NCBI RefSeq assembly: GCF_003584565.2
Contig: NZ_CP031010.1
Location: forward strand, 2,108,001 to 2,172,000
Length of the DNA: 64,000 nt
Reading direction: 5' to 3'
Source of the DNA: Alteromonas sp. RKMC-009
GTDB lineage: Bacteria > Pseudomonadota > Gammaproteobacteria > Enterobacterales > Alteromonadaceae
Under the pieces are notes generated by a model, which was not told where the DNA came from, did no database searches, and was given only the letters and a program-made list of their open reading frames with translations. This document shows, piece by piece, positions 47,205 to 58,517 of the stretch. Each line of letters begins with the position of its first letter. Position 1 is the stretch's first letter. Both the position numbers and the translations under genes were made by a program.

Positions 47205-49064
47205 TTAGTCCACCTTACACTGAAGGCACAGGGTGTATACACCGCGTGGATCATTCAGGTTGGTCACCGTGCCGGTTTCTGCTAACAGGTTCTTCACCAT
47301 TTTCATCAGGTGACTGTCGTTATCAGCGAATTGCATTTTTGCACCCCACACCAGCGCCTGGCCGAAAAACTCTTTCCAGAATTGTTCCTGAGGAGACAGG
47401 ATACGCTCAACGTACTGGGTGTCCCAGCTTTCCAGACCGGCAATTTCAGCAGCGGATGCGACGGCATCATCAAGGTCGCCCAGCTCGTCTACCAAACCCA
47501 GTTCCAGTGCCTGACTACCAATCCATACACGGCCCTGGGCAATTTTATCAACCGCTTCAGGGCTCATACCGCGGGATTCACCCACCATGGTGATGAACTG
47601 GCGATAAGCACTTTCCACATTGCGCTGGAGGATTTCACCAAAGCGGGGATCCAGCTCGCGCAGTGCTGACATACCGGCAATTTCGGTAGATGCAACACCG
47701 TCGGTGTTAATGCCAAGGTATTCCAGTGAATCCTCGAAGGTAAGGAACATACCAAACACTCCGATGGAACCGGTGATAGTGCTGGGGGAAGCAATGATTT
47801 TATCTGCCGGTGCAGAAATCCAGTAACCACCGGATGCTGCATAGGTGCTCATAGACACAACGACAGGCTTACCGGCGCTTTGCAGTTCCAGCACTTCCTG
47901 ACGGATAATTTCGGATGCAAATGAACTGCCTCCCGGTGAATCGACCTGCAGAACGACAGCTTTCACCGTATCATCAAGACGGGCCTGACGTAATAAGCGT
48001 GCTGTGCTGTCCCCACCGATTGTGCCGGCGGGCTGATTACCGTCGAGGATTTCGCCTTTGGCTACCACAATTGCGACTTTATCCTTCGTGTTACCCATTT
48101 TGGGTAACGGCGGATTAACGGCTTTCAGGTATGTATTAAAAGGGGTAACGTTGACACCCAGTTTGTTTTCATCCGTTCCGACTAAAGCAACCAGTTCCTG
48201 ACGGACTTCTTCCCGGGTTTTAAGGGCATCCACCCAGCCGTTGTTCAGTGCATATTTAGCGAAATCTGCACCGGCTTCTTCAAACTTGTTCAGCAGAACG
48301 TCCAGTTCTTCATCGAAGTTACTGACATCAATACCACGTGCAGCAGCCACATCAGCTTTGTATTGTGACCAGTAAGTGTCAAGCCACAACTTGTTTGCTT
48401 CTTTTGCCGCGTCAGACATGTCATTACGGATAAACGGCTCTACGGCAGATTTGTACGTACCCACTCGGAAGATATGTGTCGTAATGCGTAACTTCTCCAG
48501 CATGTCTTTAAAGTACATACCGAAGCGGCCGTAACCTTCAAACATCACACCACCCATTGGATTCAGGTAAATATGATCAGCACGTGCTGCAAGGTAATAT
48601 TGATTCTGGCTGTAGTAGTCGCCGATAGCGTAGACCGGTTTTTCGGTCTTAAAATCATCGATGGCAGCGGCTACGGTGCGGAGTTTATCCAGTCCGCCGC
48701 CCTGTAACCCGGACAAATCCAGAATGAGCGCTTTTATGCGGGAGTCCTGTTTGGCGTTATCCAGTACCTTAACCACATCACGTACCAGCACTTCCGGGTT
48801 TTCCGGTTCTTCACCAAACGCTTCCTGCATGAATTGTGAAAACGGGTCGACCTGTTCTTTTTCAATGACCAGGTTACCGTTCAGCTGCAATAATAATGCA
48901 CTGTCAGGTTTTACCGAGATGGGATCTTCACTGCTACTGATGGCAATAATGACGCCAATAAGAAGAACCAGAAAAATAAGATTAAATACGAGTTTTCTGG
49001 CGAAATTCAGTACTGTCCATAGTCCTGTGAATAATGCTTTCGTCCAGCTTCCTTTTGCTGCCAT
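47205..49064 (-). CDS. sppA: Signal peptide peptidase SppA (protease IV), long form
   Basis: 619 residues. One N-terminal membrane anchor (about 20-45) and two tandem S49 domains are present. The catalytic Lys205 lies in VGTYKSAVEPF and the nucleophile Ser411 in AASGGYW, close to E. coli Lys209 and Ser409. It degrades signal peptides left in the inner membrane. Length equals the 67K form. sprT follows. Confidence 0.97.
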   Translation of the reverse strand: MAAKGSWTKALFTGLWTVLNFARKLVFNLIFLVLLIGVIIAISSSEDPISVKPDSALLLQLNGNLVIEKEQVDPFSQFMQEAFGEEPENPEVLVRDVVKVLDNAKQDSRIKALILDLSGLQGGGLDKLRTVAAAIDDFKTEKPVYAIGDYYSQNQYYLAARADHIYLNPMGGVMFEGYGRFGMYFKDMLEKLRITTHIFRVGTYKSAVEPFIRNDMSDAAKEANKLWLDTYWSQYKADVAAARGIDVSNFDEELDVLLNKFEEAGADFAKYALNNGWVDALKTREEVRQELVALVGTDENKLGVNVTPFNTYLKAVNPPLPKMGNTKDKVAIVVAKGEILDGNQPAGTIGGDSTARLLRQARLDDTVKAVVLQVDSPGGSSFASEIIRQEVLELQSAGKPVVVSMSTYAASGGYWISAPADKIIASPSTITGSIGVFGMFLTFEDSLEYLGINTDGVASTEIAGMSALRELDPRFGEILQRNVESAYRQFITMVGESRGMSPEAVDKIAQGRVWIGSQALELGLVDELGDLDDAVASAAEIAGLESWDTQYVERILSPQEQFWKEFFGQALVWGAKMQFADNDSHLMKMVKNLLAETGTVTNLNDPRGVYTLCLQCKVD

Positions 49065-49296
49065 ATTGCTTTGTACCTCAGACGGATGTTTAGTTCATGG
49101 TAACGGAACCACGAAGGATAGCTAACTTAAATTGTAATGAATTGTGATAGCGGTAAACAAGCGCTACAGGCCTGATTTACTGTGAATATACATCATTGAG
49201 GGATAAGTTTGGTAAAAGCTGTTTCATCTGCACCACGCCGCTGATACATTGTGCTTTCATCAATGTATTTCCCGATGTGTATAAGGAGAACCGCAA

Positions 49297-49848
49297 TTGG
49301 AAGCTCTTGACCTGCTGTTAAACCGTCGTTCCCAACCCAGACTCAAAGCCCCTGCGCCGGAGGGCGATGCCCTGGAAAATATTTTTCAGGCCGCTTTACG
49401 TGCGCCGGACCATGCGGCGCTTACGCCATGGCGTTTTATTGTGTGTGAAGGGCAGGGGCTGGTAAAACTCGGTTCTGTGTTTGAGCAGTCTGCTATTGAA
49501 AACGACAAATCCGCCAAAGAAATAGAACGTGCCCCGCAGTTGCCGATGCGTGCTCCTATGGTGATTGTGGCCATCACAACGTATAAAGAGCATGAAAAAG
49601 TGCCCCGTGTAGAGCAGGTCGCGTCGACAGCCTGTGCGGTAATGGCCATGCAAATGGCTGCTCAGGCGCAAGGATTTAACGGAATATGGCGGACCGGCGC
49701 CTACGCCCATTGTGAGCTGGTAAGAAAGGCATTGTCGTTAAATGAAGAAGATGAAATAGCTGGATTTTTATATTTAGGCACACCGGCAATCGATACGCCG
49801 CCGGTAATTCGTCCGGACAGCACGCCGTTTTTCACTTACTGGCGCTGA
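49297..49848 (+). CDS. YdjA-type nitroreductase family protein
   Basis: 183 residues from a TTG with AAGGAG 8 bases ahead. LLNRRSQPRLKAPAPEGDALENIFQAALRAPDHAALTPWRFIV and GFNGIWRTGAYAHCELVRKAL are typical of the short YdjA nitroreductases, which are FMN-dependent homodimers. The physiological substrate is unknown. It is a single-gene unit convergent with pykA. Confidence 0.9.
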   Translation: MEALDLLLNRRSQPRLKAPAPEGDALENIFQAALRAPDHAALTPWRFIVCEGQGLVKLGSVFEQSAIENDKSAKEIERAPQLPMRAPMVIVAITTYKEHEKVPRVEQVASTACAVMAMQMAAQAQGFNGIWRTGAYAHCELVRKALSLNEEDEIAGFLYLGTPAIDTPPVIRPDSTPFFTYWR

Positions 49849-49899
49849 TCGTTTCAATCCTGACCGGCGTTGACCGCATCAGTGATAAGCACAAAGCAA

Positions 49900-49924
49900 A
49901 AGGCCGGCAACATTGCCGGCCTTC
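49900..49924 (-). terminator. Terminator of pykA
   Basis: On the minus strand AAGGCCGGCAA-TG-TTGCCGGCCTT is followed by TTGCTTT. Because the plus side reads CTTCCTG, it works best in the pykA direction. Confidence 0.8.
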
Positions 49925-49960
49925 CTGTATCCGTTGAACGGACATTAAATTGAGTCAGTA

Positions 49961-51397
49961 TTAATCTACCTGAACAATTTTCAGCGCGTTGGTCGCACCG
50001 ATTTTTTCCATTTCATCGCCGTAAGTCATGATCACACTGTCACCTTCTTTCACCAGACCGATGGCTTTTAGTGCTGCCATGGTGTCGTGTTTCAGCTGAC
50101 CCGGTTCACTGTCGCGGGAATCAAAGAATACCGGCTTCACACCACGGTAAAGTGCCATTGCATTAAGCGTGGCTTCGTGACGTGACATAGCTATGATAGG
50201 TAAACCGGTGGTAATACGTGACATCAGCTTAGGCGTATTACCACTTTCAGTTAATGCAACAATAGCTTTGATGCTTGGCAGGTGGTTAGCAGCATAAACT
50301 GCAGACAACGCCACTGTTTCACTGACCGTAGAGAACACTGTATCCATTCTGTGCTTGGACAGTTTAACACTGGGGTGTGTTTCTGCACCTTCACAAACCC
50401 GTGCCATAGCTCTCACTGTTTCAACAGGGTAATTACCGGCAGCAGTTTCCGCCGATAACATCACTGCATCCGTACCGTCCAGTACGGCGTTCGCCACGTC
50501 CATCACTTCTGCACGGGTTGGCATCGGGCTGGTGATCATTGATTCCATCATCTGCGTGGCAGTAATGACAACTTTATTCAGTTGACGAGAGCGGGCAATC
50601 AGTTTCTTCTGAACACCTACCAGCTCTGCATCACCGATCTCCACACCCAGGTCACCACGGGCAACCATAACGGCGTCAGATGCACTGATGATATCGTCAA
50701 TGGCTTCATCAGTAGCAACGGCTTCAGCACGTTCTACTTTGGCACAGATTAGTGCTTCACAACCGGCTTCGCGGGCCAGCTCACGGGCATAGTTCAGGTC
50801 TGCACCTGAACGGGGAAAGGAGACTGCCAGATAATCAACGCCGATTTTAGCGGCAGTTTTAATATCTTCTTTGTCTTTCGCAGTCAGAGCTTCGGCCGAC
50901 AGACCACCGCCCTGACGGTTGATGCCTTTATTGTTAGACAGTTTTCCGCCTACGGTTACTTTTGTATGCACTTTACGACCGGCTACTTCAGTAACTTCCA
51001 GTTGAATACGGCCATCGTCGAGTAGCAGAATATCGCCGGTGTTTACATCGTCAGGCAGCGCTTTATAGTCGATACCTACTGCGTTCACGTCACCGTCATC
51101 TTTTGCCATTTCAGCATCAAGGGTAAAAGGTGCGCCTACATCAAGATTTACTGCGCCTTCTTTAAACCGGGCTACGCGAATTTTAGGGCCCTGCAAATCA
51201 CCGAGAATGGCTACATATTTATTTAAGTTCTTTGCTGCCTGACGTACTTTCTTCGCACGCTCAATGTGATCTTCGGCCTGACCGTGAGAGAAGTTCATCC
51301 GCACTGTGTTTGCACCTGCTGCGATGATGGCTTCAATGCGTTCGATGGTATCTGTTGCTGGTCCTAATGTGGCAAGTATCTTTGTTCTTCTGGTCAT
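49961..51397 (-). CDS. pykA: Pyruvate kinase, PykA type
   Basis: 478 residues from the ATG at 51397; an upstream in-frame start adds 16 unconserved residues. [24 protein letters not shown], the active-site block [12 protein letters not shown] and [35 protein letters not shown] are conserved. The overall pattern is closer to E. coli PykA than PykF. It makes pyruvate and ATP from PEP. A HexR-type palindrome lies 110 bases upstream. Confidence 0.97.
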   Translation of the reverse strand: MTRRTKILATLGPATDTIERIEAIIAAGANTVRMNFSHGQAEDHIERAKKVRQAAKNLNKYVAILGDLQGPKIRVARFKEGAVNLDVGAPFTLDAEMAKDDGDVNAVGIDYKALPDDVNTGDILLLDDGRIQLEVTEVAGRKVHTKVTVGGKLSNNKGINRQGGGLSAEALTAKDKEDIKTAAKIGVDYLAVSFPRSGADLNYARELAREAGCEALICAKVERAEAVATDEAIDDIISASDAVMVARGDLGVEIGDAELVGVQKKLIARSRQLNKVVITATQMMESMITSPMPTRAEVMDVANAVLDGTDAVMLSAETAAGNYPVETVRAMARVCEGAETHPSVKLSKHRMDTVFSTVSETVALSAVYAANHLPSIKAIVALTESGNTPKLMSRITTGLPIIAMSRHEATLNAMALYRGVKPVFFDSRDSEPGQLKHDTMAALKAIGLVKEGDSVIMTYGDEMEKIGATNALKIVQVD

Positions 51398-51506
51398 ATG
51401 ATTCGTCGCTTGTTCTTCGTCGTTAACAGGGAGGCTTCTACACACGTTACTTACATTGACAATAATGTCGAAAAAATGTTCGATTTATGTTGCTGTAATG
51501 CTTTTA

Positions 51507-51521
51507 CGTAATTTTATTACA
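51507..51521. promoter_or_regulatory. HexR-type operator upstream of pykA
   Basis: CGTAATTTTATTACA, one base from the perfect consensus palindrome. A second, weaker copy (TGTAATGCTTTTACG) overlaps its left edge at 51494-51508. The site lies upstream of pykA, which HexR represses in related bacteria. Confidence 0.78.
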
Positions 51522-51636
51522 GAATAGTAGAGCAATCTGACAAAAATGTGAATGCAAAGAACTTTTTTCCTCACTGGCCTTACCAGTGAGGTGTGAACTA
51601 ATCTGAACGCAGGAAGAAGAAAAAATGGTTAAAAAA

Positions 51637-51662
51637 AGATCGCTGGTAAAAGCGGTCTTCAA
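51637..51662 (-). terminator. Probable terminator of hexR
   Basis: On the minus strand GACCGCT-TTTACC-AGCGATC (one mismatch) is followed by seven T, about 20 bases after the hexR stop. Confidence 0.7.
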
Positions 51663-51683
51663 TAAATCAGCTGGAATGAACTG

Positions 51684-52535
51684 TTATAAGTCACGCTTGT
51701 CAAAACGGGAACCACGAAGGGTGTCTTTGACCCGCTTGAGATTTTCTCTGAATTTATTGCCACGACGCAGGGTGAAGCCGGTGGCCAGTACATCAATTAA
51801 AGTAAGCTGGGCAATACGGCTCGCCATGGGCATGTACATGTCAGTGTCTTCCGGCACTTCCAGAGACAATACGTAACTGCATTCACGTGATAAAGGGCTG
51901 TCTGCAGAGGTGATACCAACGACAGTGGCATCGTTACTGCGGGCAATCTGGGCAATCTCGACCAGGCTTTTGGTTCTGCCGGTGTGGGAAATCAATACAA
52001 CCACATCGCCGTCTGTGCAGTTCATGCAACTCATGCGTTGCATCAGAATATCTTCAAAGTAAACCACGGGCACATTGAAGCGGAAAAACTTATTCAACGC
52101 GTCGTGGGCCACAGAGGCCGAGGCGCCGAGGCCAAAAAATGAAATTTTTTGTGCCTGAGTCAACAGATCAACAACACGGTTAACTACATTGACGTCAATG
52201 GATTGCCGCGCAACTTCGAGGGAAGCCATGGTGCTTTCGAAAATTTTGTTGGTGTATTCACCCGGGCCGTCGCTTTCATCTACATGACGGTTAACATACG
52301 GAGTGCCATTCGCTAAGCTTTGTGCCAGATGTAATTTAAAATCCGGGAAGCCTTTGGTGTCCAGACGGCGGCAAAAACGGTTTACTGTCGGCTCACTGAC
52401 ATCAGACATTTTAGCGAGCGTTGCTATACTCGAATGAATTGCCGTTTGCGGGTTGGCCAGTATTATTTCGGCAACTTTGCGCTCAGACTTGCTGAAAGCG
52501 GCTTTATTTTGCGTAATTTTCTCAAGAATATTCAT
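51684..52535 (-). CDS. hexR: Transcriptional regulator HexR (RpiR/MurR family)
   Basis: 283 residues. The N-terminal helix-turn-helix (SIATLAKMSDVSEPTVNRFCRRL, about 35-58) is followed by a SIS sugar-phosphate domain (FFGLGASASVAHDALNKFFR, VVLISHTGRTKSLVEIAQIAR). HexR releases DNA on binding KDPG, the Entner-Doudoroff intermediate. It is divergent from zwf, and its typical palindrome is found before zwf, pykA and ppsA, so it is likely the local circuit's master regulator. Confidence 0.96.
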   Translation of the reverse strand: MNILEKITQNKAAFSKSERKVAEIILANPQTAIHSSIATLAKMSDVSEPTVNRFCRRLDTKGFPDFKLHLAQSLANGTPYVNRHVDESDGPGEYTNKIFESTMASLEVARQSIDVNVVNRVVDLLTQAQKISFFGLGASASVAHDALNKFFRFNVPVVYFEDILMQRMSCMNCTDGDVVVLISHTGRTKSLVEIAQIARSNDATVVGITSADSPLSRECSYVLSLEVPEDTDMYMPMASRIAQLTLIDVLATGFTLRRGNKFRENLKRVKDTLRGSRFDKRDL

Positions 52536-52617
52536 ACGGATATAGCGAAAAGTAAGGTAAAGTTATAGTCATTCCAGCTTTCTATACTACCCAAAGTGAC
52601 TCGGGTGACAAGAAAAA

Positions 52618-52716
52618 TGTAATTTTTTGACAATCGAAGCAACAGAATGGCGGGTATTCAGCGAATAAATACCTCTTTAACGTGTCATAGATGACTCAAG
52701 TTGTAATTTTACTACA
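52618..52716. promoter_or_regulatory. HexR-type operators in the hexR/zwf divergent promoter
   Basis: TGTAATTTTACTACA at 52702-52716 matches the HexR palindrome with one central change, about 100 bases before zwf. A second candidate TGTAATTTTTTGACA at 52618-52632 keeps the left half only and is closer to hexR. The pair could control zwf and hexR separately. Confidence 0.65.
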
Positions 52717-52817
52717 TTTGGTGTTAACTATGTGCTAACAACGACGAGACAGTTCATCTGCGTTGCCTGACAGTATCGAACTGTTATCTGGATTATCATT
52801 AAGAAGGTCGACGAAAT

Positions 52818-54314
52818 ATGGTAATGGATAATTCCTTTGAACCCTGTGATTTTGTGCTGTTTGGCACGTTAGGGGATCTCTCACGACGGAAACTATTGCC
52901 GTCCTTATATCAGCTGGAAAAAGCTGAGCTCATTCACCCTGATACCAAAATTATTGGTGTAGCGCGTCAGGACCTGAGCACTGAGGACTACAAGAAAGAA
53001 GTCCGTAACAACATCGAAAAATTTGGTTCCAAACAAGTTTGCGAAGATACCTGGGCCCGCCTTGAAGCCCGTCTGCAATATGCTTGTGTGGATATGAAGA
53101 ATACTGAAAGCTACCGCGTTTTTGATTCAGTGGTAGATGCAGACCGCATTATGGTGTGCTATCTGGCGACTCCGCCGGCTATCTACGGTGACATCTGCCG
53201 TGGTCTGCACAGCTGCGATATTATCGACAGCTCCGTACGGGTAGTGCTGGAAAAACCAATTGGTCACGATCTGGAATCTTCTAAAGTCATTAATGACCAG
53301 GTTTCAGAATACTTTAAAGAATCGCAAATCTACCGCATTGACCACTATCTGGGTAAAGAAACCGTTCTTAACCTGATTGCACTGCGTTTTGCTAACTCCA
53401 TTTTTGCTACCAACTGGGACCACAACTCCATTGACCACGTACAGATCACTGTTGCTGAGTCGGTAGGGATTGAAGGCCGTTGGGGCTATTTTGATGACGC
53501 TGGTCAAATGCGTGACATGGTGCAGAACCACCTGTTGCAAATTCTCAGTCTGATTGCCATGGAACCGCCGGCAAACCTGAATGCCGACAGTATCCGTGAT
53601 GAAAAACTGAAAGTACTGAAAGCCTTACGTCCGATTAACCTGAGCAATATCAATGAATCAACAGTTCGTGGTCAGTACACGTCCGGTTTCGTTAAGGGTG
53701 AAGAAGTACCCGGCTATCTGGAAGAAGAGGGTGCCAACACCCGCAGCCGTACTGAAAGCTTTGTTGCCATCAAGGCCGATATCGACAACTGGCGCTGGGC
53801 CGGCGTGCCGTTCTATTTAAGAACTGGTAAGCGTTTGCCGACCAAAGTGTCTGAAGTTGTGATTTACTTCAAACGTCAGCCACACAACCTGTTCGGTGAC
53901 AGCTTCCAGAATCTGCCGCCTAATAAACTGGTTATCCGTCTGCAGCCTGACGAAGGTGTTGAAATCACCGTAATGAATAAGGTACCGGGTCTGACCAGCT
54001 CAGGTTCAATGGACCTGCAAAAGTCAAAACTCGACCTGAGTTTCTCAGATGCATTTGGCGATGACCGCATTCCTGATGCTTATGAAAAGCTGTTACTTGA
54101 AGTCATGCTGGGCAACCAGGCCCTGTTTGTTCGCCGTGATGAAATTGAACAGGCGTGGAACTGGGTTGATTCAATTCTTGAAGCGTGGAAGCAAACTAAT
54201 GAGCCACCGGAGCCGTATCAGGCTGGTACGTGGGGACCGGTAGATTCTATCGGGTTATTAGCACGCGCTAACCGTAGTTGGTATGAAAGCAAAACAACAC
54301 GGAAGAAGAAATAA
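52818..54314 (+). CDS. zwf: Glucose-6-phosphate 1-dehydrogenase
   Basis: 498 residues. The Rossmann start FVLFGTLGDLSRRKLLPSLYQL fits the GxxGDLxxRK pattern, and the active-site signature RIDHYLGKE lies at about 173-181. It oxidises glucose 6-phosphate and feeds the pentose phosphate and Entner-Doudoroff routes. It heads zwf-pgl-edd-glk-eda, with only 1-10 bases or overlaps between genes. Confidence 0.98.
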   Translation: MVMDNSFEPCDFVLFGTLGDLSRRKLLPSLYQLEKAELIHPDTKIIGVARQDLSTEDYKKEVRNNIEKFGSKQVCEDTWARLEARLQYACVDMKNTESYRVFDSVVDADRIMVCYLATPPAIYGDICRGLHSCDIIDSSVRVVLEKPIGHDLESSKVINDQVSEYFKESQIYRIDHYLGKETVLNLIALRFANSIFATNWDHNSIDHVQITVAESVGIEGRWGYFDDAGQMRDMVQNHLLQILSLIAMEPPANLNADSIRDEKLKVLKALRPINLSNINESTVRGQYTSGFVKGEEVPGYLEEEGANTRSRTESFVAIKADIDNWRWAGVPFYLRTGKRLPTKVSEVVIYFKRQPHNLFGDSFQNLPPNKLVIRLQPDEGVEITVMNKVPGLTSSGSMDLQKSKLDLSFSDAFGDDRIPDAYEKLLLEVMLGNQALFVRRDEIEQAWNWVDSILEAWKQTNEPPEPYQAGTWGPVDSIGLLARANRSWYESKTTRKKK

Positions 54315-54315
54315 G

Positions 54316-55008
54316 ATGGCTTTGACAATTAATGCTTTTGACAATGCAGATGCACTGACCAGTGCATTTGCAGACACGCTTATTTCACTGCTGGAAAAAG
54401 GCATTGCTGAACGTGGCCGCGCCAGTCTGGTAGTGAGCGGAGGCAGAACACCTCTGGCACTGTTCAAACAGCTTAGCCAGTCTGACCTTGCCTGGGATAA
54501 AGTTGACATTACGCTGGCTGATGAGCGTTGGGTTGATGAAAATGACGACGCCAGCAATACAAAGCTGGTGCGTGAAAATCTGATTCAGAACAGAGCGGCA
54601 GCCGCTAATTTTGTCACTTTGAAAACGGATGATGCAGATGCCAATGATGGTATCGCCGAGGCGGAAAACCGCCTGTCCAGTTTCAGCCAGCCTTTCGACG
54701 CGCTTATTCTCGGTATGGGCGAAGATGGCCACACAGCATCACTGTTTCCGTGTTCGGAACAGGTTGCGGATGGTCTGGATCTGGCAAGTGGTAAAATTTG
54801 TATCGCTACCCAACCTACCACGGCCCCTCACCAACGTATTTCACTGACACTGCCTGCACTGTTAAACAGTCGCAATATCTTTATTCACCTCACCGGTGAA
54901 AAGAAAAAAGCGGTTTTAGAAGACGCCATTGCTAATGCAACTGAGCTGGAAAAACCCGTTACCGCAGTTGTCAACCGTGCTGATGTCACGCTGATGTGGG
55001 CACCCTAG
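54316..55008 (+). CDS. pgl: 6-phosphogluconolactonase
   Basis: 230 residues from the ATG at 54316, one base after the zwf stop, with GGAAGAAG ahead; an earlier in-frame ATG lies inside zwf. VVSGGRTPLALFKQL, ADERWV and GMGEDGHTASLFP are the DevB/SOL-type Pgl motifs. It hydrolyses 6-phosphogluconolactone made by Zwf. Confidence 0.96.
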   Translation: MALTINAFDNADALTSAFADTLISLLEKGIAERGRASLVVSGGRTPLALFKQLSQSDLAWDKVDITLADERWVDENDDASNTKLVRENLIQNRAAAANFVTLKTDDADANDGIAEAENRLSSFSQPFDALILGMGEDGHTASLFPCSEQVADGLDLASGKICIATQPTTAPHQRISLTLPALLNSRNIFIHLTGEKKKAVLEDAIANATELEKPVTAVVNRADVTLMWAP

Positions 55009-55017
55009 GAGCAGATC

Positions 55018-56847
55018 ATGAATTCTCAAATTGCTGAAGTAACACAGCGAATTATTGAACGCAGTAAAGAAACCCGTAAGGCCTATCTGGAAAAAATAGA
55101 AAAGGCTCGCCGTCAGGGGCCGCACCGTGGTGTGCTGTCCTGTGGTAACCTGGCTCACGGCTTCGCCGCTTGTGGCAGCGATGACAAAGCCGATTTGCGT
55201 TCAATGACGAAAGCCAATATCGCAATCATCTCTTCTTATAACGATATGCTGTCGGCTCACCAGCCGTACGAAGCGTATCCGGCAATCATTAAAGAAGCCA
55301 TCCGTCAGGTGGGCAGCGTAGCGCAGTTCGCCGGTGGTGTACCGGCCATGTGTGATGGTGTTACTCAGGGTAACCCGGGTATGGATCTGAGCCTGATGAG
55401 CCGTGACATTATTGCCCAGGCAACCGCAGTGGGTCTGTCTCACAACATGTTTGACGGCGCTCTGATGCTGGGGATCTGCGACAAGATTGTTCCCGGACTA
55501 CTGATGGGCTCACTGGCCTTTGGTCACTTACCGACTGTTTTCATTCCTGCCGGTCCAATGCCTTCAGGTTTGCCAAACAAAGAGAAAGCCCGTGTCCGTC
55601 AGGAATTTGCTCAGGGTAAAGTCGGGCGCGACAAATTACTTGAAGCAGAATCTCAGTCTTACCACTCTGCCGGTACCTGTACTTTTTACGGTACAGCGAA
55701 CTCTAACCAGCTGGTGGTTGAGACTATGGGTCTGCATCTGCCGGGGTCATCGTTTGTTAATCCTGGCACGCCGCTACGTGATGCACTGACGAAAGCTGCA
55801 TCCGTTCAGGCAACCCGTATCACTGACCTGGGCGACAACTACACGCCGATTGGTCATATTGTTGACGAGAAAGCCATTGTTAACGGAATCGTCGCATTAC
55901 TGGCGACTGGTGGTTCAACAAACCACACCATGCACCTTGTGGCGATTGCCCGTGCAGCCGGTATTCTGGTTAACTGGGACGACTTCTCAGATCTGTCTGA
56001 TGCCACACCGTTAATTACCCGTATCTATCCGAATGGTCACGCTGACATTAACCATTTTGTCGCTGCCGGTGGTATGTCGCTGTTGTTCAAACAGCTGCTG
56101 GATGCAGGTCTGCTGCACAATGACGTTAAGACAATTTGTGGTGACGGTCTGGATTTATACACCAAAGAGCCGGTTCTGAAAGACGGTGAACTTGAATGGC
56201 GTGACGGTCCGGTTGAATCTCTTGATAAAGAGGTACTGGCCACTGTTGAGAAACCCTTTAAGCCTGACGGTGGTGTTTGCGTACTGCGCGGTAACCTGGG
56301 TCGTGGCGTTATCAAAACGTCTGCACTTAAGTCTCCGGTTTGCCATATCAAAGCACCTGCTGTGGTGTTCGAAGATCAGTTCGAACTGGATGCAGCGTTC
56401 AAATCCGGTGATCTGGACAAAGACTGCATTATCGTTGTGCGTTTCCAGGGCCCGTCAGCGATTGGTATGCCTGAACTGCACCGCTTAACACCACCTCTGG
56501 GTGTATTACAGGACCGCGGTTTCAAAGTCGCGCTGGTAACAGACGGACGTATGTCCGGTGCGTCAGGTAAAGTACCAGCGGCTATCCATGTCACCCCGGA
56601 AGCCTACAAAGGCGGCATGCTGGCGAAAGTGGAATCCGGCGACCTCATTGAACTGAATACAGAAACCGGCGAACTGACATTGCTGGTAGATGACGAAACC
56701 CTGGCTGCACGTACCGCAAAAGAAGCGGACCTGGCGCATCACCAGGAAGGTATGGGACGTGAACTGTTCTCCGGTTACAGAAATATTCTGTCCGGTGCTG
56801 AAGAAGGCGCGTGTTCATTGTTTGTAACTCAGGAGCAGGCGCTATGA
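55018..56847 (+). CDS. edd: Phosphogluconate dehydratase
   Basis: 609 residues. [45 protein letters not shown] and [19 protein letters not shown] are the IlvD/Edd motifs with the [4Fe-4S] cysteines. It dehydrates 6-phosphogluconate to KDPG. AGGAGC precedes the start, 10 bases after pgl. Its stop overlaps the glk start. Confidence 0.97.
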   Translation: MNSQIAEVTQRIIERSKETRKAYLEKIEKARRQGPHRGVLSCGNLAHGFAACGSDDKADLRSMTKANIAIISSYNDMLSAHQPYEAYPAIIKEAIRQVGSVAQFAGGVPAMCDGVTQGNPGMDLSLMSRDIIAQATAVGLSHNMFDGALMLGICDKIVPGLLMGSLAFGHLPTVFIPAGPMPSGLPNKEKARVRQEFAQGKVGRDKLLEAESQSYHSAGTCTFYGTANSNQLVVETMGLHLPGSSFVNPGTPLRDALTKAASVQATRITDLGDNYTPIGHIVDEKAIVNGIVALLATGGSTNHTMHLVAIARAAGILVNWDDFSDLSDATPLITRIYPNGHADINHFVAAGGMSLLFKQLLDAGLLHNDVKTICGDGLDLYTKEPVLKDGELEWRDGPVESLDKEVLATVEKPFKPDGGVCVLRGNLGRGVIKTSALKSPVCHIKAPAVVFEDQFELDAAFKSGDLDKDCIIVVRFQGPSAIGMPELHRLTPPLGVLQDRGFKVALVTDGRMSGASGKVPAAIHVTPEAYKGGMLAKVESGDLIELNTETGELTLLVDDETLAARTAKEADLAHHQEGMGRELFSGYRNILSGAEEGACSLFVTQEQAL

Positions 56848-57803
56848 CGGCACTTTTCGTTGCAGATGTCGGCGGGACGAACATTCGTCTTGCCCGTGTA
56901 ACTGATAGCGGTGTAGACAATATCATCAAATACCAGTGCAGAGATTTTGCCAGTATTGATTTGGCTATTGGCCAGTATTTCGCAGATTTACCTCAGTTCG
57001 CCTTTACGTCAGGTTGTATTGCTATTGCCTGTCCGGTACTGGGAGACCAGGTAGAGATGACGAACCACAGCTGGGCATTCTCACAAACTGCATTACGTGG
57101 TCAGCTGAAGCTGGACAATCTGTTTGTGATCAATGATTTCACAGCCGTGGCGCATTCATTACCGGTATTAGGTGATGATCAGGTAGTGCAAATCGGAACC
57201 GGCACGGCGAAAACCAACGGCAATATCGCTGTATTTGGTCCGGGCACCGGGTTAGGCGTAGAGCACATCACCATGACGTCTTCAGGCTGGCAAACCCTGG
57301 ACGGCGAGGGTGGTCATGTTGATTTCGCCCCTGTTGATGAAACAGATGTGGTGATCTGGCGCTACCTGCAAAATGAACACGGTCGCGCATCTGCCGAAGA
57401 GGTGATGTCTGGTCGTGGCCTGATGAACATCTACAAAGCACTGGCATTACACAATAACGTACCGGTAACACACACAGAACCGTCTCAGGTTACTGAACGT
57501 GCGTTGTCCGGCGAATGCGATGTGTGCGTACAAACTCTGACTCAGTTCTGCCGTATCATGGGCAGTTTTGCCGGTAACCTGGCACTGAACATGGCTACCA
57601 CCGGTGGTATTTTCATCGGCGGCGGTATTGCGAACCGTTTTGCAGAATTCTTAAAAGAGAGTGACTTCCGTGCCCGCTTCGAGGCCAAAGGCCAGATGAA
57701 GCATTACGTGAAAGACATTCCAACTTATCTGATTGCAGAGCCCGACCACGGATTATTAGGTGCATCTGCATACCTGAAACAACATACAGCGAGTGAACTA
57801 TGA
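56844..57803 (+). CDS. glk: Glucokinase
   Basis: 319 residues from the ATG at 56844, which overlaps the edd stop (ATGA); the earlier in-frame ATG is inside edd. [13 protein letters not shown], the sugar-binding Asp in [20 protein letters not shown] and the Glu-Gly-Gly-His block [10 protein letters not shown] are the prokaryotic Glk signature. It supplies glucose 6-phosphate to the operon's pathway. Confidence 0.95.
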   Translation: MTALFVADVGGTNIRLARVTDSGVDNIIKYQCRDFASIDLAIGQYFADLPQFAFTSGCIAIACPVLGDQVEMTNHSWAFSQTALRGQLKLDNLFVINDFTAVAHSLPVLGDDQVVQIGTGTAKTNGNIAVFGPGTGLGVEHITMTSSGWQTLDGEGGHVDFAPVDETDVVIWRYLQNEHGRASAEEVMSGRGLMNIYKALALHNNVPVTHTEPSQVTERALSGECDVCVQTLTQFCRIMGSFAGNLALNMATTGGIFIGGGIANRFAEFLKESDFRARFEAKGQMKHYVKDIPTYLIAEPDHGLLGASAYLKQHTASEL

Positions 57804-58444
57804 CAACGAACGCTAACTATACACCGGCAGACATTTTTGCTGCTGGCCCGGTAGTCCCGGTACTGGTAATTAAGGACCTGGACAAAGCTGTGCCACTGGC
57901 AAAAGCACTGATTGCAGGTGGCATTAAGGTGCTGGAAGTCACACTGCGTACACCTGTTGCTCTGGATGTGATCAAGAAAATCGCAGACGAAGTACCTGAA
58001 GCGATTATCGGTGCGGGTACTGTTACCAATGCACAGCAGCTTAAACAGGTTGTTGAAGCCGGTGCGAAATTCGCTATCAGCCCGGGTCTGACTGAAGCAC
58101 TGCTGGAAGCCGGTAAAGGTTACGATATTCCGTTGATTCCTGGTATTTCTTCAATTTCTGATCTGATGACAGCGAAGGATGCGGGTTATGACCACCTGAA
58201 ATTTTTCCCTGCTGAAGCATCAGGTGGCGTGAAGGCGCTTAAATCTATCGGCGGTCCTTTCCCTGATGTGACATTCTGTCCTACAGGCGGTATCGGTCCG
58301 GCTAACTACAACGACTACCTGGCTCTGTCTAACGTTCGTTGTGTTGGCGGTTCATGGGTTGCACCTGATGATGCCATTGAAAGCGGCGACTGGGACAAGA
58401 TAACCCAACTGGCAAAAGAAGCCTGTGACGGTGCCAAAGCCTGA
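57800..58444 (+). CDS. eda: KDPG/KHG aldolase
   Basis: 214 residues. [11 protein letters not shown] holds the catalytic Glu, IIGAGTVTN the phosphate loop, and [13 protein letters not shown] the Schiff-base Lys. It splits KDPG to pyruvate and glyceraldehyde 3-phosphate. Translationally coupled to glk (ATGA). A strong terminator closes the operon. Confidence 0.97.
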   Translation: MTTNANYTPADIFAAGPVVPVLVIKDLDKAVPLAKALIAGGIKVLEVTLRTPVALDVIKKIADEVPEAIIGAGTVTNAQQLKQVVEAGAKFAISPGLTEALLEAGKGYDIPLIPGISSISDLMTAKDAGYDHLKFFPAEASGGVKALKSIGGPFPDVTFCPTGGIGPANYNDYLALSNVRCVGGSWVAPDDAIESGDWDKITQLAKEACDGAKA

Positions 58445-58469
58445 GTACAAATTCTCTGATTTTGCTCAT

Positions 58470-58502
58470 AAACCGGATGTTGAATAACATCCGGTTTTTT
58501 TA
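58470..58502 (+). terminator. Terminator of the zwf-pgl-edd-glk-eda operon
   Basis: The stem AAACCGGATGTT/AACATCCGGTTT has seven T after it. It lies 26 bases after the eda stop and just before the convergent HupE gene. Confidence 0.92.
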
Positions 58503-58517
58503 TGTCTGCTTAAATGC